A stretch of DNA of 64,000 nucleotides from NCBI RefSeq assembly GCF_900107195.1, contig NZ_FNPB01000005.1, positions 124,001-188,000 of the forward strand, given 5' to 3'. Below, one piece after another: positions 52,459-60,815 of this stretch. The stretch is from Halobellus clavatus. Its GTDB lineage: Archaea > Halobacteriota > Halobacteria > Halobacteriales > Haloferacaceae. Position 1 is the first letter of the stretch; each line of letters starts with the position of its first letter. Under the pieces are notes generated by a model that was not told the DNA's origin, did not search any database, and saw only the letters and a list, made by a program, of their open reading frames with translations. A program made the position numbers and the translations under genes.

Positions 52459-53187
52459 CTACAGTTCCGGCTGTTCGACCTTTCGCTCCCAGAACGCGTC
52501 CCGAGTGTACTTGTCGTACGCGCCGCGGTAGGTGCCGAGGCGAGCGAGCGGAGCGAGCACCGAACGCAGCGGTCGACCGACGACCGGATCCAGTTCAGTG
52601 AACTCGGTGTTGCCGTCGAGTCGCTGGGCGATGGCCGCCTGCTGGAGCGGGTCGCTCAGGGTCATCTCGTCGTCGTGTGCGAGTCCGCCGAGCGTCGGCA
52701 GCACGTAGCGGAGACGCCCCGGTGAGCGGATCTCGACCAACATATAACAGAGGTCGTCGCCGCCGACGCTGAACGTGTGGCGTTCGCCCGTCTCGACGGT
52801 CACCGTCTCACCGGCCGTGACGTGTTCGACCCGGTCGTTGATCGCGAACGTCGCTTCCCCCGACAGGATCTCGAAGTGCTCGACGCTGTGCTCGTGGTAG
52901 TGTTCCGGCGGCCCGTCGTATCCCGGCCGGTAGATCCCGACCGAGCGGGCCGTCTCCGAATCCGACTTCGGAGCGGGAAGCGGCGCGCTCCAGACCGCCT
53001 GCGAGGGGTGAGACGTCATCGCGCCGGTCCGCCGGCCGAGCAGGTCCGCGAGTTCCCCGTCGGGAGGAAGATCGAATCCCGTTCCCGGGATGGGTCGGCC
53101 ATCGCCGTCCAGCGTTCGACCGGTAGTGAGCATACCGTCGGCAGGGGCTCTGCCGAGGAAAATCTTCTGCCCGGTCGCAGCACCCAT
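52459..53187 (-). CDS. Cupin-domain protein, operon with YeiH
   Basis: 242 residues from the ATG at 53187. A cupin core at about residues 100-170: GYDGPPEHYHEHSVEHFEILSGEATFAINDRVEHVTAGETVTVETGERHTFSVGGDDLCYMLVEI, with the complete metal set (HYHEH, E, H). A C-terminal helical extension contains PLARLGTYRGAYDKYTRDAFWERKVEQPEL. It starts 13 bp after the YeiH stop, so they share a transcript. Function unknown. Confidence 0.84.
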   Translation of the reverse strand: MGAATGQKIFLGRAPADGMLTTGRTLDGDGRPIPGTGFDLPPDGELADLLGRRTGAMTSHPSQAVWSAPLPAPKSDSETARSVGIYRPGYDGPPEHYHEHSVEHFEILSGEATFAINDRVEHVTAGETVTVETGERHTFSVGGDDLCYMLVEIRSPGRLRYVLPTLGGLAHDDEMTLSDPLQQAAIAQRLDGNTEFTELDPVVGRPLRSVLAPLARLGTYRGAYDKYTRDAFWERKVEQPEL

Positions 53188-53200
53188 CGACGTCAACGGC

Positions 53201-54199
53201 TCACCCGAACAGCGTCCAGGTCACAGCGAGCGTCACCGACGCTACCACAGCCCACGTCAGGAGCACGACGACGACCGGCGCTTTGCCGCCCCGGACGAAC
53301 ACCGACCGGCGGAGTTCGGTCCCCAGGCCGACGAACGCGAGCAGAAACAGCCAGTCGTACGTGGTTTCGAGGAACTGCACCTGTTCGGCCGAGAGGAGGC
53401 CGGCGGTGGCCGCGACGGCCAGCACCAGAAAGCCGAGCACGAACGTCGGAAACTCCGCCCAGAGTGCGGCAGCGCCCGCGTTCGCGTCGGTTCCACGCCG
53501 CGCGTAGTACGCGGCGTAGACGAGGACCACCAGTCCGATCAGCGCGTTGCGGCCGAGCTTCGTGATCGTCGCCCACTGGCCCGCGATTTCGGCGTAGGCG
53601 AATCCGGCCGCGACGACCGGGCCGGTGCTGAACATACTCAACCCGGCCCAGATCCCGAACACCTGCTCGGGGACCGCCAGAGCCGATCCCAGCGCGGGGT
53701 ACAGCGCGAGCGTCACCGCGTCGAACAGCAACACCGTCCCGGCCGCGTACGCGATCGTTTCCTCATCGGCATCGATGCTCCCGGCGACGGCGGCGATCGC
53801 CGAAACGCCACAGATGCCCGTCCCGGCAGCGAGCAGCGATCCCAGTTCCTCGCGGATCTCGAACACACTCCGGGCGGTCGCTTCGAGGACGATCACGGTC
53901 AGGACCACAGTCCCGACCACCAGCGCGAGGACGATCGGACCCCCATCGAGTAACGCCCCCAGCGACACCGACGCGCCCATCAACACGATGCCCGCACTCA
54001 GCCAGAGCCCGTGCGTCTGGATGCCCGGCTCGATTCGTCCGGGGATGCCCACGACGTTGCCGAGAAGGAGGCCGATCACGACCGCGAGGAGGAGGGGATC
54101 CGGCCACGGAAGGACCGCACCGAGCGCCTTGGCCCCGATCGCTCCCAGCACGAGGACGCCGATCCCGAGCGCGGTGTTCACGGCGTTCGTCGCGTTCAT
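53201..54199 (-). CDS. YeiH/UPF0324 family membrane protein (putative sulfate exporter)
   Basis: 332 residues from the ATG at 54199. About ten membrane segments. Family motifs: VVIGLLLGNVVGIPGRIEPGIQTHGLWLSAGIVLMGASVSL, LLAAGTGICGVSAIAAVAGSIDADEETIAYAAGTVLLFDAVTLALYPALG and FLLAFVGLGTELRRS near the end. In bacteria these are linked to sulfate or sulfonate export; in haloarchaea untested. Upstream there is a 748-bp gap. Confidence 0.85.
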   Translation of the reverse strand: MNATNAVNTALGIGVLVLGAIGAKALGAVLPWPDPLLLAVVIGLLLGNVVGIPGRIEPGIQTHGLWLSAGIVLMGASVSLGALLDGGPIVLALVVGTVVLTVIVLEATARSVFEIREELGSLLAAGTGICGVSAIAAVAGSIDADEETIAYAAGTVLLFDAVTLALYPALGSALAVPEQVFGIWAGLSMFSTGPVVAAGFAYAEIAGQWATITKLGRNALIGLVVLVYAAYYARRGTDANAGAAALWAEFPTFVLGFLVLAVAATAGLLSAEQVQFLETTYDWLFLLAFVGLGTELRRSVFVRGGKAPVVVVLLTWAVVASVTLAVTWTLFG

Positions 54200-54947
54200 C
54201 ACCGCGATCGCACCTCGACACTCATCCCGACGGGCCACCGAGACCGACGAAGCGGGGGCGCTGCACGATGGTGCCCGCCGGAGCAGTCACGCGACGCTGC
54301 CACCGGGGGACAGACTGCCGTCGTCGGTGTGTCGGCTGCTCCGATCGGTTTATACACCACGCGGGCGATACCGACTGCTCCACGGAGTGCAGTTCCCGAC
54401 TCGGGTAATTAAATGTGCATACACGACCCGAGCCAAGAGCGCAGATCCCGCGGCAGCAAAAGCCGACGTGTCGCCCAAGACACTACCGAACGAGAAACGA
54501 CCGGGAGGCCCGATGAACGGGTGATTCGCTGCGAAAGAACCTCTCGATCATCGTCTCCCTGCTTGTACATTCCGTAGCCGGGTTTCCCGAGTAATCTTCA
54601 AGCACCCAACAAAAAATGACAACTATCTGTCAAAATCAGCTTGCAAGATACAGAGGATGTGTGCCGCACCCCAGCACTCGACAGTTGTTGAGATAGCCTC
54701 ATACTGTCGGACAGAACTATGTGAAAATTATCGGCACCTCGTGGGTGCCAAAACGATTCACGAACTTCTGTCCGACAGTATCAAGCCCACGATTCACCAG
54801 GCTTCTGCAATCGGTGGCTCGCCAAGCAATGGCGGATGTGAACACAGTAGTCGGCAGGTAGCAGAGGATGGCGACAGCCCACCGAATTGCGACGGTCGCT
54901 ACACCCTCCTCCACGAGACACATATAGCTCTGTTCTCTGTCTACCAT
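54200..54947. other. 748-bp regulatory/intergenic region with a long palindrome
   Basis: No gene is convincing here. The first 230 bp contain the YeiH promoter and CGGTTTATACACC (about 54346-54358). From 54410 onward the DNA is clearly less GC-rich. It contains AATTAAATG, the IR TGACA(54617)/TGTCA(54628), CGACAGT at 54679 and the 81-nt palindrome at 54701-54781. A TATA-like CATATAG (54921-54927) lies 21-27 nt before the amidohydrolase ATG. The frame open from 54657 into the amidohydrolase is not coding-like before 54948. Confidence 0.6.
54701..54781. repeat. 81-nt nested palindrome
   Basis: Outer arms ATACTGTCGGACAGAA (54701-54716) and TTCTGTCCGACAGTAT (54766-54781) are perfect inverted copies of 16 bp. 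Inside, at equal distances, GTGAA (54721-54725) pairs with TTCAC (54757-54761), and GGCACC (54733-54738) pairs with GGTGCC (54744-54749) around a 5-nt loop. Unpaired segments are 4 and 7 nt on both sides, so the element is length-symmetric around 54741. Each outer arm also contains its own palindrome CTGTCSGACAG. Operator pair, structured RNA, or end of a mobile element are all possible. Confidence 0.85.
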
Positions 54948-55973
54948 ATGGAAGAGATCGAGGGAACTGTCCTTGCCGGACAGTCGTTTGAGCCGATCCA
55001 CGGGCGAGTCGTCGTTGAGGACGGATACATAACGGCCGTTGAGGAGGTATCCGAGCGGGATGGCGATCCAGACCGGATCATCCTGCCGGCGTTCGTGAAC
55101 GCGCACACCCACGTCGGTGACTCAGTTGCCAAGGAGGCGGCTGTCGGACTCGGCTTGGAAGAGGCAGTGGCACCGCCAGACAGTCTGAAACACCAACGAA
55201 TCGAAGCGGCCGACAACGAGACGCTCGTCACCTCGATGCATCGCACACTCCGATTTATGCAGCGAACCGGCACCGCGGCGTTCCTCGACTTCCGGGAGTT
55301 CGGCGTCGACGGTGCAAGGGCGTTACGCGAAGCCGCTGCGGGACTCGATATTGCGGCCTTCATATTCGGGAGCGATGACCCCGCTGTGTTGGACGTGGCG
55401 GACGGATTCGGTGCCAGTGGCGCAAACGATGATGAGTTCACCGCCCGGCGGGCCGCCGCCGAGGAACGTGGAGTACCGTTTGCGATCCACGCCGGCGAAC
55501 CGGACGCCACCGATATACACCCGGCACTGGATTTGGAACCGGACCTACTGGTCCATATGGTCCACGCTGAAGCGGAGCACCTCAGACGGGTGGCCGATCA
55601 AGACGTACCCATCGCTGTCTGTCCCCGTGCAAACCGTGTCTTGGGAGTCGGGCGCCCGCCGATAGAGACACTGCTCGAGTACACATCCGTGGCGCTTGGG
55701 AGTGATAATGTGATGCTGAACTCCCCCTCGATGTTCCGTGAGATGGAGTACACCGCAAAGACGTTTGACCTCCCCTCGCGGACGGTGCTTCAGATGGCGA
55801 CGACCGCTGGAGCCGAGGCTGTCAATCTCGACTGCGGTGTCATCGAACCGGGCCGCCGGGCCGCACTATTGGTACTTGACGGCGATTCCGACAACCTCTC
55901 GGGCATCGCGGACCCGGTCGATGCGATCGTTCGACGAGCGTCCGCGTTGGACATACAACGCGTCATCGCCTGA
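54948..55973 (+). CDS. Amidohydrolase-superfamily protein (nucleoside/base deaminase-like)
   Basis: 341 residues from the ATG at 54948. Metal site: FVNAHTHVGDS (HxH) near residue 47, HAGE near 184 and SDN in LGSDNVMLNSPSM near 265 (metal-binding Asp). The C-terminal MATTAGAEAVNLDCGVIEPGRRAALLVLD is the usual end of the chlorohydrolase/deaminase subgroup. It lacks the usual longer N-terminal barrel region, so it is on the short side (family 380-450). Substrate unknown. It precedes the P450 by 138 bp in the same direction and shares its lower GC. Confidence 0.85.
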   Translation: MEEIEGTVLAGQSFEPIHGRVVVEDGYITAVEEVSERDGDPDRIILPAFVNAHTHVGDSVAKEAAVGLGLEEAVAPPDSLKHQRIEAADNETLVTSMHRTLRFMQRTGTAAFLDFREFGVDGARALREAAAGLDIAAFIFGSDDPAVLDVADGFGASGANDDEFTARRAAAEERGVPFAIHAGEPDATDIHPALDLEPDLLVHMVHAEAEHLRRVADQDVPIAVCPRANRVLGVGRPPIETLLEYTSVALGSDNVMLNSPSMFREMEYTAKTFDLPSRTVLQMATTAGAEAVNLDCGVIEPGRRAALLVLDGDSDNLSGIADPVDAIVRRASALDIQRVIA

Positions 55974-56097
55974 CGTGGCTGTCGGACTACTGACGCCCTC
56001 ACTGATCACCTGATTCACCCGTGAATCGGTGACGCAAACTCTGTGAGGATGTTTCTACGACACGCTCTGGCGGGAAAATGACTATTGGCAATCATTC

Positions 56098-56111
56098 ATG
56101 TAAGCTTACAT
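56098..56111 (+). promoter_or_regulatory. 14-bp perfect palindrome at the P450 start
   Basis: ATGTAAGCTTACAT reads the same on both strands and ends exactly at the base before the ATG at 56112. If the transcript is leaderless, a bound regulator would cover the transcription start, so it is a candidate repressor operator. Confidence 0.55.
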
Positions 56112-57488
56112 ATGACTGGTGGTGACACCGGCTCAGGTCCTGATGGTGGAATCGACAAGCTTCCGCCGGGCCCGGATGGGCTCCCGGTGCTGGGAAACAC
56201 CCATCAGTACGTCAAGCAGCCAATGGGATTTTTCGACGAGCTTGCTGATTACGGGGATGTCGTCCACTGTGAATTTCCGCGTATCGACGCCGTCGCTGTC
56301 TTCCACCCCGAGCACATCGGAGAGGTATTACTGGGACAAGGCACCTACGAGCGGTGGAATTTCGACGAACTGAAAGAACTCCTCGGCTACGAAATCGCAC
56401 CGCGAGGCCTCACATTCACACGTGGTGAGGAATGGAAACAACAGCGCCACTTCCTTCAGCCGATGTTCGGGCTGAACCGGTTGCGAGGGTTCAGTTCGGC
56501 TATGGTTGCTGCCACGGAACAACTGATCGGGGAGTGGGACGACGGCGAAGAAATCGTCATCAACGAGGAATTTTCGGAGCTGACGCTGTCGATACTCACG
56601 AATTCGCTGTTCGATTTCGACCTCGGCGAGCATCGGCAAGTGATCACCAAGGCCGCCGACGAGCTACAGACCGTGGCCGATATGAGTGGACTCAGTGCCG
56701 TAGAAATGCTCTTGCCGTCGTGGGTACCGACCCACAGGAACCGACGGTATACGCAGGCTATGGATGCGTTCGATAACACGGTCGATACGCTCATTGAAGA
56801 GCGGAGAGCGAACCCTGGGCAGTACGACGACTTCCTGACGATGATGCTGGAAAAGGAGGACGACCACGAGTATGCGATGGCCGATGCAGAAATTCACGAC
56901 CACTTGATTACGTTCCTCATCGCTGGTCACGAGACGACAGCGATGGCGCTGACGTTCACGTGGTTGTTGCTGGCGACCCATCCCGATGAGCGGGACCGAT
57001 TAACGCAGGAAGCCACGACTGTGCTTGACGGCCCACCTACGGCGGAAGACCTTGCCGACCTCACCGTTACCGAGCACGTCGCAAAGGAAGCGATGCGGCT
57101 CTATCCGCCAGCGGGGATGCTGTTCCGCGAATCTGTCGAGGAGACAACGCTTGGAGGGTATCACATTCCCGAAGGAACGAAAATTCTACTGCCACAGTTC
57201 ACTGTCCACGAGGACGATCGATGGTTCGACGCGCCCGAGCAGTTCCGGCCCGAGCGTTTTACCGATGCTCGGAGTGACGGACGGCCGGACTTTGCGTACT
57301 TCCCCTTTGGCGGTGGTCCCCACCAGTGTATTGGGATGCACTTTGCGATGATGGAGTTGAAACATATCGTCCCGATGCTTGCCCGAAATGTGGAATTCGA
57401 GCTGTTGAGTGCACCTCAGCCCGAGATAAATATGGAGTTGACGTTGCAGCCTTCCGAGGATGTTCGGATGCGTGTTCACAAACAGTGA
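56112..57488 (+). CDS. Cytochrome P450
   Basis: 458 residues from the ATG at 56112. Canonical motifs: proline-rich start KLPPGPDGLPVLGNTHQY, I-helix AGHETTA near residue 272, ExxR in KEAMRLYPPAGM near 327, PERF in FRPERFTD, and the heme loop FGGGPHQCIG with Cys near 406. It is close in style to CYP102/CYP4-like fatty-acid and terpene hydroxylases. It has no membrane anchor and no fused reductase; electrons would come from a ferredoxin elsewhere. Codon use and GC are less extreme than in the neighbours, suggesting acquisition by transfer. Confidence 0.95.
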   Translation: MTGGDTGSGPDGGIDKLPPGPDGLPVLGNTHQYVKQPMGFFDELADYGDVVHCEFPRIDAVAVFHPEHIGEVLLGQGTYERWNFDELKELLGYEIAPRGLTFTRGEEWKQQRHFLQPMFGLNRLRGFSSAMVAATEQLIGEWDDGEEIVINEEFSELTLSILTNSLFDFDLGEHRQVITKAADELQTVADMSGLSAVEMLLPSWVPTHRNRRYTQAMDAFDNTVDTLIEERRANPGQYDDFLTMMLEKEDDHEYAMADAEIHDHLITFLIAGHETTAMALTFTWLLLATHPDERDRLTQEATTVLDGPPTAEDLADLTVTEHVAKEAMRLYPPAGMLFRESVEETTLGGYHIPEGTKILLPQFTVHEDDRWFDAPEQFRPERFTDARSDGRPDFAYFPFGGGPHQCIGMHFAMMELKHIVPMLARNVEFELLSAPQPEINMELTLQPSEDVRMRVHKQ

Positions 57489-58021
57489 CTCACTGTAGCG
57501 ACTTAGCGACGAAAAATCTGGATCTGTCCCATCAGTGGGGGCTGCCGTATCGGTCAACGTGAACGCGGAGTGTGCAAGAGACGCACTGTGTATACAGCAC
57601 GGCCATCTGAAGCTGACAGCTGCCAGTACTCCCGGCAGCCCTCATTCCAGGCTCGTCATCATCGGTAGTTTTCATGATCCGGCGAGAAAGAGATGCTACT
57701 ACGGGTGTCTCCTATTCAACAATCAACTCTGACTGAAGCTATTTATATTATTTGCAGATAATACTATTAACACATCTGAAATGTCGCCCGGAACACTAAC
57801 GGCCGGCCTCATCCCAGGGCTGCGTGCCGTGTCGGCCGGGAAACCCTCGTGTCGGGCGGTCCGTCTTTCGGGCGCGGACAGTCCACAGATGTCGCACACC
57901 CGGGTTCGCCGCCGTGTCATCGCTCCCGTGACAGGAGTACTCGGGCGGGGACTAAGGGTGCGCATCTGAGTAGACACGGTCAAGACGCAAGGTCGTTCCG
58001 ACTCCACCGACCCGACTGCCG
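57489..58021. other. 533-bp intergenic region after the P450 gene
   Basis: No gene recognised. Short open frames on both strands have basic, Cys/Pro-rich translations unlike haloarchaeal proteins. An AT-rich core GCTATTTATATTATTTGC (57736-57753) resembles a promoter or terminator. The region marks the right edge of the lower-GC island; normal GC resumes at about 57790. Confidence 0.45.
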
Positions 58022-59404
58022 TTACAGCGCGTAGTCGGACTCGGTGATCTGCACGTACTTGCCGTTCCGGAATGAGAACTTCGTGCGCTTGTACGTCGTG
58101 ACGAGTCTGGCCGCACCGAAGCCCGCCTTGAGGTTGCTCGTGTCGAACAGGCCGTACCCCTCGCTGTTTTCGAGCAGTTTCCGCGCGGTCGAGAACGCCC
58201 AGTCCCAGTCGTCGGGTTCGTAATCGTGGACGATATCGGCCATCGCGACGTTCCGGAGCACCTCGTCACCGATCGCGTCCTTCCAGCGCTCGTTGTACGG
58301 CGACAGATCGCCCGATGCGGCGAGTTCACCTGCAATCGCGCCGGTGCGGACCGCCGTGTGATCGCCGCCCTCGTGGAAGGCCGACGTCGCACCCATCGCG
58401 CCGCCGACCACGGCGATTCCCGCTCCGGTCGGGGAGTCGATCGGCTGCGTCGAGGAAATCGCGTAGGTCTCTGTCCCGTCGGACTTGCCCCGGTCTTCGA
58501 CGAGCGGGAAGTCGGCCTCGATGTCGTACTCGTCGCCGTACTCGTGTTCGAGGAGGCGGCGGATGTACTCGCTCCCCTGGGGTATCCGTTCGTCGCCCGG
58601 TTGGAGCAGGGGGTACGCCTCACGGTTCTCGATCTCTTCGATGTCCAGTCCGATCGGCATCGTGAGCCCGATCCGGGCCACGTTGCCGTCGTTCGGGAAG
58701 ATCCACGGATAGGCTGTGTGCCCCGGCATATGCCCCCACCAGAACTTGATCGCCCCGGCGACCTCCTCGAACACTTCTTCGGGGAGGCGCCGGTGCTCCT
58801 GGTAGGCGATGTGGTTCGTCTTCCGAGTCGAGAGCCGCTCGGTCACGTCGAACGGCAGGTACTCGTCGATGACGCGGTTGGTCACCTGTCGCTGCGGTCC
58901 GTCGGCGAGGATCAGGAACGCCGCGCCGATTTCCTCGCCGCCCGCGAGTTCGAGTCGGTGTCGCGGCCCGTCGCCCGCTCGATCCGTCTCGACGTCGCGG
59001 ACCGACACGCCAGCTCGGTACTCGGCACCGGCCTCCTCGGCGCGGTCGCGGAGGAAGTCGTCGAAGCGCGCCCGGTGCATACAGAACCCGAAGTTGTCGT
59101 AGGAGGACTCGATCCCCGTCGAGCGGAGGGTGAGCGACTCCGAGGGACCGATGAACTCCGCGCGATCCAGTTCGCCGAGGACGACCTCTTCGGGCATCTC
59201 GTCGGGGTGAATGCCCATAATGTCGACCCAGTAATCGAGGATGCCAGCCGCGTCTGTCGAGTCCGGCCCCAGCCGGTCCGGCCGATCCGACCGCGGGACG
59301 CCCTTCTCGAAGGCTACCGCCGACGCGCCGGCCGACGCGGCGGCGTGTGCGGCCGCCGCGCCGGCTGGACCCCCGCCGACGATTGCCACGTCGAATCGCT
59401 CCAT
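58022..59404 (-). CDS. Geranylgeranyl reductase-family flavoprotein
   Basis: 460 residues. FAD motif VAIVGGGPAGAAAAHAAASAGASAVAFEK at the start; the second, GIAVVGGAMGATSAFHEGGDHTAVRTGAIAGELAA (around residues 325-360), holds the GD that binds FAD. AYPWIFPNDGNVARIGLTMPIGLDI is typical of the group that reduces geranylgeranyl chains of archaeal lipids or menaquinone tails. The C-terminal extension (LKAGFGAARLVTTYKRTKF) is unusual. TATA-like AGTATAATACC lies about 26-35 nt upstream on the minus strand. Which of the two reductase roles it has cannot be told. Confidence 0.87.
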   Translation of the reverse strand: MERFDVAIVGGGPAGAAAAHAAASAGASAVAFEKGVPRSDRPDRLGPDSTDAAGILDYWVDIMGIHPDEMPEEVVLGELDRAEFIGPSESLTLRSTGIESSYDNFGFCMHRARFDDFLRDRAEEAGAEYRAGVSVRDVETDRAGDGPRHRLELAGGEEIGAAFLILADGPQRQVTNRVIDEYLPFDVTERLSTRKTNHIAYQEHRRLPEEVFEEVAGAIKFWWGHMPGHTAYPWIFPNDGNVARIGLTMPIGLDIEEIENREAYPLLQPGDERIPQGSEYIRRLLEHEYGDEYDIEADFPLVEDRGKSDGTETYAISSTQPIDSPTGAGIAVVGGAMGATSAFHEGGDHTAVRTGAIAGELAASGDLSPYNERWKDAIGDEVLRNVAMADIVHDYEPDDWDWAFSTARKLLENSEGYGLFDTSNLKAGFGAARLVTTYKRTKFSFRNGKYVQITESDYAL

Positions 59405-59696
59405 ACCGCTACAGCGTCACCGCCCGGGTATTATACTGTCGGAGGCGGTTCTCCATCGGCACCTGCCGGCAGTATCGGCTGTACCCAGGGTCCCGTCGCC
59501 GCCCGGAGTTTATGTACGATGACGGGGCCAGCAGCCGTGTGCACTGACAGCGATCCCGCGTCGGGCAGCGGTTGTTCGGCACACCGGCGCGGGCGAACGT
59601 GCGGGTGCCGACTGTTTGCCTGCGGCACCCCGTCCGCCCCCGGTCACACTCGGCCCAACCCGGCCATTCTTGCGCGACGAGGCCTAACCGTCCGGT

Positions 59697-60782
59697 GTGC
59701 GCCCCCAGTCCCGCGCTCGCGACCTCGTGTCTGCGCTCCGGCCGCCGCCGCGACTCGTCGACTGGTCCATCCTCGCCGTCGTCGTGTTCGAGGCCGTCTC
59801 CGGACTGGTTTCGTTCACGATTGCCACCCCGGAGGGGTGGCCTCTGTTCTGGGCTCACCGGATCGCCGGGCTGACGCTCATCTTCCTGCTCGGATACAAA
59901 CTGGCCCGCGTCCGTCACCGGCTCACCGACAGCACGCACTGGCGGCCAACGACAGCCCTGTCAGTGGTGACGCTCCTCGCGGCGGTCGGCGCGCTGGCGA
60001 CGGGCATCGGGTGGGTCGCCGGCGTGGACGTCCGCCTCGCCTACTGGACGCTCTTGAGCGTCCACGTCGGGTTCGGGCTCGTGCTGGTCCCCCTCGTCGT
60101 CGCCCATCTGACGACGCGGTTCCGGCTGCCCACCCGTCGGGACTTCCATCGCCGGCGGACGACGATCAAGTACGCGGGACTCCTGGCCGGTGGAGCGCTC
60201 CTCTTCCGTGCGCAGACGTTTCTCAACGAAGTCCTCGACACGCCCGGCACCGACCGTCGGTTCACCGGCTCACAGCCCAGATCCGGTGACGGCAACGAGG
60301 CGTTTCCGGTGACCTCGTGGGTCGCGGACGACCCTGAGCCGATCGACCCGGAGGCGTGGTCGCTCTCGATCCGCGGTGCGGTCGAGACGCCGCTATCACT
60401 CTCCTACGACCAGCTGTCCCCAGAGAGCGAATGCGAGGCGCTCCTCGACTGCACGAGCGGGTGGTACACCGTCCAACGCTGGCAGGGGGTGCGCGTCGGG
60501 GCACTTCTCGATGCGGCCGCCGCCGTCGACGATGCCGCGTACGTCCGGTTCGTCTCGGTCACGGGCTACCGGTGGTCGCTGCCGATCGAGGAGGCTCGCG
60601 AGGCGCTGCTCGCCACGCACGTGGGCGAGGAACGGCTGAGCCACGGCCACGGCGGGCCGCTGCGTCTGATCGCGCCCGGGAGGCGCGGCTTCCAGTGGGT
60701 CAAGTGGGTCGAGCGCGTCGACGTCCGCCGTCGGGGCGACCCCGCACAGTGGATCGTCACGCTCGTCAGCGGCTTCGACTGA
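59697..60782 (+). CDS. Cytochrome b-like membrane domain fused to a molybdopterin oxidoreductase domain
   Basis: 361 residues from a GTG. Residues 20-160 hold four to five membrane segments with His in WAHRIAG (near 52), VHVGFG (near 122) and VAHLTTRF (near 136), likely ligands to b-type heme. Residues 195-361 form the sulfite-oxidase/YedY-like Moco domain: Cys252 in LLDCTSGWYTVQRWQGV as molybdenum ligand, then VSVTGYRWSLPIEEAREALLATH and PLRLIAPGRRGFQWVKWVERVDV. It is a one-gene counterpart of the two-gene MsrP-MsrQ (YedY-YedZ) pair, with the membrane part first. No Tat signal is seen, but the membrane part would place the Moco domain outside or at the membrane. Substrate unknown. Confidence 0.85.
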   Translation: MRPQSRARDLVSALRPPPRLVDWSILAVVVFEAVSGLVSFTIATPEGWPLFWAHRIAGLTLIFLLGYKLARVRHRLTDSTHWRPTTALSVVTLLAAVGALATGIGWVAGVDVRLAYWTLLSVHVGFGLVLVPLVVAHLTTRFRLPTRRDFHRRRTTIKYAGLLAGGALLFRAQTFLNEVLDTPGTDRRFTGSQPRSGDGNEAFPVTSWVADDPEPIDPEAWSLSIRGAVETPLSLSYDQLSPESECEALLDCTSGWYTVQRWQGVRVGALLDAAAAVDDAAYVRFVSVTGYRWSLPIEEAREALLATHVGEERLSHGHGGPLRLIAPGRRGFQWVKWVERVDVRRRGDPAQWIVTLVSGFD

Positions 60783-60815
60783 CGGGTTCCGGTCGCCCTC
60801 GGCGACCGCCGAACG

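Noticed and set aside
54701-54781. Integron attC site interpretation of the palindrome
   Set aside because: It shares the imperfect-palindrome form, but no integrase or gene cassette is near and the core-site sequences were not recognised.
54657-54947. N-terminal extension of the amidohydrolase
   Set aside because: It runs through the 81-nt palindrome, is Cys/Ser-rich, and the TATA box at 54921 fits the ATG at 54948.
57723-58007. 94-residue minus-strand frame after the P450 gene
   Set aside because: Low in acidic residues, Arg/Ser/Pro-rich, starts in normal-GC and ends in AT-rich DNA; not coding-like.
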